DNA of 64,000 bases. It comes from Diplolepis rosae. Its lineage: Eukaryota > Arthropoda > Insecta > Hymenoptera > Diplolepididae. The notes beneath the pieces are model-generated. The model made no database searches, had not been told where the DNA came from, and saw only the letters and a list, made by a program, of their open reading frames with translations. Made by a program: the position numbers and the translations under genes. The stretch is taken from contig JAPYXD010000608.1 in the NCBI GenBank assembly GCA_030998225.1, positions 3,874,501 to 3,938,500 on the forward strand, in the 5' to 3' direction. Positions 58,479 to 64,000 of the stretch are shown one piece after another; position 1 is the first letter of the stretch; each line of letters begins with the position of its first letter.

Positions 58479-58689
58479 CACTCTAAAAAAAAGTCTATCC
58501 ATAGTGAAATTACGTTCTTTTTAGAATGCATCCATTGAAATTAAGCATATTCCTTTTGTCTACCAACAGAATCTTTTTCCTGTTACAAAACTCATCTGTG
58601 AGATGCAAAAAGCAAATATTTTTAGCAATGAACGATTTTTTTTTATTCTGAAAAGAAATCCTCTAATTATGTAAGGATTGCATTTCTAG

Positions 58690-58828
58690 ACTAGGAGACG
58701 AAGTGCGCCTGCGCATTAGTGAGTGTACATCATCTGATGCTAATCTGTTCACAGATATTTTGTCAGTACGATGCCAACTACGAAGAATATATTTATTTAT
58801 GATCAAAATCAATTAACGAAATCAAATA
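58690..58828 (+). promoter_or_regulatory. Possible promoter with NRF-1-like site
   Basis: TGCGCCTGCGCA at about 58704-58715 is one base off the palindromic NRF-1 consensus, and arthropod initiator-like TTCACAG and TCAGT words follow at about 58749 and 58761. Such CG-bearing words are rare in this DNA. Inference only. Confidence 0.3.
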
Positions 58829-58883
58829 ATGGATTTCTACAAATTATTAGGAATCCCAGAGTGCGACGTAGAAATTTTGAAAG
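58829..58883 (+). CDS. Candidate first coding exon of a long-intron gene
   Basis: ATG 58829 reads MDFYKLLGIPECDVEILK and is followed by the donor G|GTACGT at 58884, phase 1. Composition is protein-like, unlike the Phe/Ile/Lys noise around it. It resembles the opening of several host proteins but none convincingly; the DYYxLLG start of J-domain proteins was considered, but no HPD exon is in range. A phase-compatible microexon lies at 63300-63323. Confidence is limited because the exon lies inside possible TIR ends. Confidence 0.35.
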
Positions 58884-60542
58884 GTACGTATACCAAAACA
58901 AACAATTTTGATCCACATAACCTTATTTTTCATTGCTTCTGATGACAATTCAAAGATATTCCCAAGAATGCCAATAAAAGCATAAATGTGGCTACTATAA
59001 CCTAAAATATCCTTATGACAGCTACACATTTTTTCCGTAAAACAGTTTCGTATATGTATAATTTTTTATACAATTTATTCATTTTATGAAATATACAGTT
59101 GTTTTTTATTTGTAAAAAAATATTTTGATTCGAAATTATCAGTAAAATGTTTACTATAGAATTTATTGTGAAATTTAAAATGCAACAAAGTTTAAAAATA
59201 ATTTTGTGACACTTTTTCAACATTATATATTTAATAGATCATGGACTTTCAATTTTACACGTATTGGAAAATTTGTAATGTAAGCAAAGTTATATCTTAA
59301 AATTTCTTTAAGCTGAAATCTAAGACGGGTCGTTATTATATTATTGAAAATGATCGATTGAATATTGGGATTTGTCAAAGTTTGGCTTGTGTACATTTCT
59401 TATAGGTTATATCATAGAATTTGTTTTCTTTTAACATCGAAATTATACTTCCTTCGTACGACAAAGGATTTTATTTCCAGACCAAAGGAAAAACTTTGGC
59501 AGTAAAATGATAGCACTTGAAACGAAAATACTTCAACTATTAGATTTCCTCTTATGCCAATTTTGAGTAGAAAATCCATTCATAGTGAACGGAATTGTTC
59601 GACAGTCAATATTCCGTTTTTAGAGTGTAGAATAAAGGGAGGGGATAGAGGTCAAATTCAGTCGAAATTAGAAATTAAAAAAAATAATAAATAAAAATAT
59701 TGGTCAATATAAAATCAAAACACGCACGAAATATCCAAATAACATTTTCTTACTGGACCTACGGTTTTCGAATGAAAAAATTAAAATCTCTTTTTTTTTA
59801 AATTACAAAATTCAATCTATTTTCAAACTTAACTCGCGATATTTTCGGTAAATTTCGATGGATTTTAATGAATATTGTGTAATTTTATTCGTCATTGTTT
59901 ACAAATGCTTACAGTATAAAAACATTTCTTAAAAATTAAATCTAGTAAGAAATAATTAATCTTTTATACATCCGTGTCAGTGATTGGATTATATTACGTT
60001 CAATTTCAAAAGTTGTGTGTGGAAGTTTCAGCTTCGAAAAAATGAATTCAAGGACGTTGTTTAGTATAGTAAACTGATGTTTTCTGGAAAACCTCAAATC
60101 AATTGAGTTATTGGAAGTGGATTTTTTTATTAATTATTTCTAATAGCGATGGACGCGTCTCCGTGTACTGTTTAACATTACTCCAAATTGTTCCACTTGA
60201 GTCTATTTTTCGAGTACTAATCGATCGAAATGTTGTGGAAACAAAATATTTTTAGCAACAAAAAAAAAACGAAATATATTCTCCCTACCTATATTTTATC
60301 TAATTAAAAAAAAATCACTACAAGCAAACAAAGTGTTATAATTCATACATTTAATCACTCAAATTACATAAAATATAGGTAGGGACAAGCCTTGGATAAA
60401 GTATTTTGCGGGTTAATTTAACTCCAGATCCAGGTTTAAAATAAAAAATAAAAAATTTTCGTTCAACTTTTTTGTTAACAGCAATATTTTGCACTATTGC
60501 ACTAAACTTTAGATTTTTTATCCTAATAATTTTGATATAAAA

Positions 60543-60726
60543 CACTGAGAAAAAAATACTATTGAATCTATAGTATCTGCCAAAAGCACGCATATTAATG
60601 ATTTAATAAAATATACTATAAGAAGCAATAAATAGTTTACAAATTTTATAGTGTAATGATTTGAATCAATGATATACATACTTTTGACAGAAATGCTATA
60701 GATTCAATAACATTTTTTTCTCAGTC
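60543..60726. mobile_element. CACTGAGAAA-type MITE
   Basis: CACTGAGAAAAAAATACTAT and its inverted partner ending TTTTTTTCTCAGTC; inner inverted words tattgaatctatag and gattt(g)aat(c). About 184 bp, non-coding, TA on the right. Confidence 0.85.
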
Positions 60727-61029
60727 TATAAACTGTCCGCGTAAGCAAACTGAATCAGTTTTCTTTTACATTCCTTATAACACAGAGAAAAGCAAAATAT
60801 TATGAAAATCAGCAATTATCGACTGAATGAAAAAAATAGAATAGAAGAGTATTTTAGTTTATGAATAAAAACATTAAAATTATAATTATTTATAGTTTCA
60901 CACTTGCAATTCTTGTATATCATTTTTTACCATAATGTTTATCCGTCACACTGGCAATTTTTAAGTTTCTTCCTTTGTATTTTTTATAGAAATAAATTCT
61001 CACCGATGAGGACTCCAATCTGAGTCGAA

Positions 61030-61278
61030 CACGGAGAAAAATGGATTATAAAATTTAATATTCAAGTGCAGTGACTATAGGACAGCCATTTGAATTATAA
61101 AAGCTATAATCTCGATTATAAGCGGTATGATTTTAGAATATAGGAAAAATTGTAGGTTATGTCACTTATAATCTGGATTATACTTCTTATAATCTAGATT
61201 ATAATATTTATAATCTGAATAGCTGTCCCATAGTCACTGGACCTGGATATTAAATTTTATAATCCATTTTTCTCAGTG
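61030..61278. mobile_element. MITE built of ataatctagattata words
   Basis: It runs from CACGGAGAAAAATGGATTAT to ATAATCCATTTTTCTCAGTG with AA on both sides. Inner arms include gtgactataggacagc/gctgtcccatagtcac. The centre holds six to eight ataatctngattata words, themselves palindromic. Confidence 0.9.
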
Positions 61279-61789
61279 AAACGTTTGGAAATATGAAACT
61301 TTAAGTTACATTTTTTCTGGACCTTAAAGCCAACTAAGAACATCAACAATATTTGAATATAATTATTTTCTAATAATGAATTGTAATATTCAAAAATATT
61401 ATCAAAATCTATTCGTTCTTTGAATAAAACTGCTTCTGACGAATGAACATTTTTTCTTCATACAAGCATCTCAATAACATTTCTGAACCTAATTACAAAT
61501 TTTTCACACTTTTTAAAATAATTTTATTTATTTTAATTGCTTTTAAATACACACTGCTCAAAAATGCAGTTCGCGCTACTCGGAATAAACTTGATAAAGG
61601 TCCTACTTCTCAGGGTTTTCAACAAAAATTTCCATATAGAGTTCTATCAAAATCTACTTTTAGATCTAAAAACGATTTTTCATTCTAGATTGACTTATAT
61701 TTACTCCATACTCAGAACAAATTTTCAGAATTAAATTTTTGTTTATCTGATCAAACTCGACTTCTCGAGTGAATTAAATCTTTTGGTAT

Positions 61790-62060
61790 AATATTTTTAT
61801 TAACTTTACAAAATATTTTGTTAATGTTATAACATTTTTTGGTTGAATTTGTCGAATATTTTTATTTTTAGTTGGATCAACAAAATTATTTGACGCATCT
61901 AACACATGTGCTTAGTATAGGATCATGAAAAATATTTAATAAATTCAAGCAAGCATATTTAACATAAAATTTTGTTGGGTCAATAGAAATGTTCTTTTGT
62001 CTATATAATAAAATATTCTAGTGTTAAACTAAAAAAATTTTGTTGATTCAACCAAATATT
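61790..62060. repeat. Diffuse ttttgttg/caacaaaat repeat
   Basis: Words such as atattttgtt, caacaaaattat, ttttgttgggtcaat and caaccaaatat recur in both orientations, like the MITE at 51286 but longer and more decayed; no clear ends. Confidence 0.5.
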
Positions 62061-63299
62061 TTTTTGAACACAAGTAATCAAAAATTATCTCCACTATCTA
62101 GATCTTGTAAAAATTCAGACCGTTTACATCGTCATATTTTAACAGTGCGTAGAAACAAATTTACTATTTTTATGATGATAAAGTGACATTAGTATGCACT
62201 CAAAGCAATCTAAGCATCTGCATAGGTATGCATCTGCAAACAAAGAATTCTACTCAGAAAATCCTAATCCAGTCATGTAAAATTCAATAAACGGTGAATA
62301 ATACGTTTTGCAACGTTATACTCAAGATAAAAAATTTAATTGACACATTTGAGTTTAATTACAATAAAGATACTCTAGAAAGCATAAAAATATACAATTA
62401 CAATTACAATTAGAAATTCAGGAACTACCAGGAAGCATAAGATAGACATGAATACATAAGAATGATTTTTATTTGAATGTATTATAATAAATCAATGTTT
62501 ACTATTTAAAACCTTAGAAATTTTGCTTATCTTTGACTTAGTACCTATATTTTGTTCAAGTATTTATCTCTAAATATGTTTTTTACGAATTACCATTTAT
62601 CTTTCAAAAATTTTAAATTACATTTTTTATCCACTGAAAAAATTAATGCTGTAAATTTAAACAGCAACATTTCGAATGACATATTTTCTAAACTTTTGAT
62701 TCCTTAAATTTATAGTAATAATTATGTGTTTAAAATTAAGGAAATAATAATTATGAAATTCATTATTACTACGTACGTTGCAGTTCACGAACGCTTAATA
62801 AAATAAATTATTATGATGATTTAAATTAAATTTGTTAAATACGATTATTCAAAATATCCGTGACTTTGTGAGCAATAAATTGCAAATATGTATTACAAGT
62901 GTTATCTAAGCACTCAAAAAATAAATAAAATGCGTATTCTTTTTCAAAGGAATAAAAACTTTATTCTGACGTGAAAACTTGAATTTAAAAGCCATAATAT
63001 CTGTTTTTGTAGAATGAGAAGCATGAGTTCAGGATTTTCTACATTTTTATTTTCAATACGAAAATACATTTGCTATTGTTTTGAATGACGAAACTTCAAC
63101 AGATATGGTTTGTATCACACATTATTTTTATTAATAACTCTTAATTAACAAAACTGTAATGTCATCTTCAGCCTCTAATTGTTTTATTATTCCATACATA
63201 ATTATAAAATTAAAATATTTCAAGAGTTAAATTGAAAGTTTTGTATGTTTATGTTATTTGTTTGTATGTAATTGGAAGTTGTTTTTATTTATGTTTTAG
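62061..63299. other. No gene seen
   Basis: AT-rich, intron-like or intergenic. Confidence 0.4.
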
Positions 63300-63323
63300 G
63301 GTTTTATTACAAGAATGATTCAG
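63300..63323 (+). CDS. Candidate 24-nt microexon
   Basis: A pyrimidine-rich tgtttttatttatgttttag acceptor, 24 nt encoding (G)FYYKNDS, then CAG|GTGAGT, a strong donor. Its phase (1 to 1) fits the exon at 58829-58883. The combination of a good acceptor, an open 24-nt frame and a consensus donor is notable in this AT-rich DNA, but may be chance. Confidence 0.3.
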
Positions 63324-63329
63324 GTGAGT

Positions 63330-64000
63330 ACGTGATGATACTAAAATATTCAGCGTCATTAAAACGTTTTTAAAAACATTTACAGAAATCACAAAAGTTT
63401 TGGGAATATTTATTTATACTAGCAAGCACGAATGCATTACATTTAATATAAGCAAAAATAGATTGAGCACGATTATGAATGGCTAGTACAATAGATTACG
63501 ATTAAGAAATATTATCAAACCTTTTATATATTCAGATTCAATCTTCTCTAATTGTTTTAATTATTATCGATCGTACTTAAGTCACTTTTTCTACAAAGGA
63601 ATTGCTTTATTCAATCATAAATGATAATATCGTCGGGGAATTATGAATTTTCTTTAAGTTCAAGGATAAAAATGTATGCATAAAGTTTCTAATTCTACCT
63701 CTCAATAATAAATTATACAATCCAAAAGAACATTTTAACATCTAAAGAATTAAACATTTTAAAAATATTTATCTCTTTCAAATAGTTCATTTTAGTTTTC
63801 ATTATTTTTCGAAACAACACTCCACTTTGATAAACAATAATAAAATAGAATAACACACATAAATTAAAATAATTTATGTATTAAATCAGCTTCTCTCAAA
63901 AATAATGAATATCATTTAATTCTTAATACATGCATAAATCAAATATCGAAGGATGAATAAAAGCAAATTTCAGAACTTTGCCTAAATTAATAAATTAATA
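63330..64000. other. No gene seen
   Basis: AT-rich; may be intron of the candidate gene. Confidence 0.35.

Larger units (their letters stand above)
58479..59627. mobile_element. Possible TIR element with CACTCTAAAAA ends
   Basis: CACTCTAAAAA at 58479 and TTTTTAGAGTG at 59617-59627, each with TA outside (58477-58478, 59628-59629). Inverted similarity beyond the ends is poor. It encloses the candidate exon at 58829. Confidence 0.5.

Noticed and set aside
58829..58883. J-domain (DnaJ) protein start
   Set aside because: The first residues resemble DYYxLLG, but no HPD-containing exon follows within the window and the rest differs.

Overview
The window looks like a nuclear contig from an insect, most likely a hymenopteran parasitoid wasp. 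The evidence is a very AT-rich background, GT-AG introns, a multi-exon fatty acyl-CoA reductase, and many mariner, Tc1, ISL2EU-like and errantivirus-like relics. The order-level guess is inference; no rRNA, mitochondrial or bacterial gene is visible.

Only one host gene can be supported well. It is a fatty acyl-CoA reductase (FAR) on the minus strand, from 21899 down to 14533, in eight coding exons. Its exons join in phase except at exon 5/6, which is one base out of register. Two of its introns carry large palindromic elements (17460-19470 and 20567-21422). A second possible host gene, on the plus strand, is suggested by a first coding exon at 58829-58883 and a phase-compatible microexon at 63300-63323; this is weak.

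Nearly everything else is transposon-derived. 1-13.8 kb: a mariner fragment, a pair of inverted repeat arms (2.96-6.4 and 13.0-13.75 kb) around a broken ISL2EU-type transposase, and several TIR elements. 23-28.4 kb: MITEs, an Env-like relic of an errantivirus, and a mariner with intact ends and an in-frame internal deletion. 28.5-31.6 kb: a tRNA-derived repeat and long inverted arms. 32.3-34.9 kb: a transposon gene split by a MITE that is itself split by another MITE. 35.5-37.4 kb: a foldback element holding an internally deleted Tc1-like element. 39-42 kb: more TIR elements. 44.5-50.4 kb: a tandem array of about 1.4-1.65 kb units, each ending in a cluster of GC-rich hairpins. 51-64 kb: many short palindromic elements and AT-rich sequence.

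Two themes stand out. First, many non-autonomous elements share a short terminus of the form CACTGAGAAA or CACGGAGAAA with TA (or mutated TA) flanks; in two cases a related copy in this same window supplies the unoccupied site. Second, several families are built internally from repeated, alternately oriented copies of a motif about 8-20 bp long. The extreme cases are the two 12-bp-period palindromes in the FAR introns and the hairpin array at 45-50 kb.
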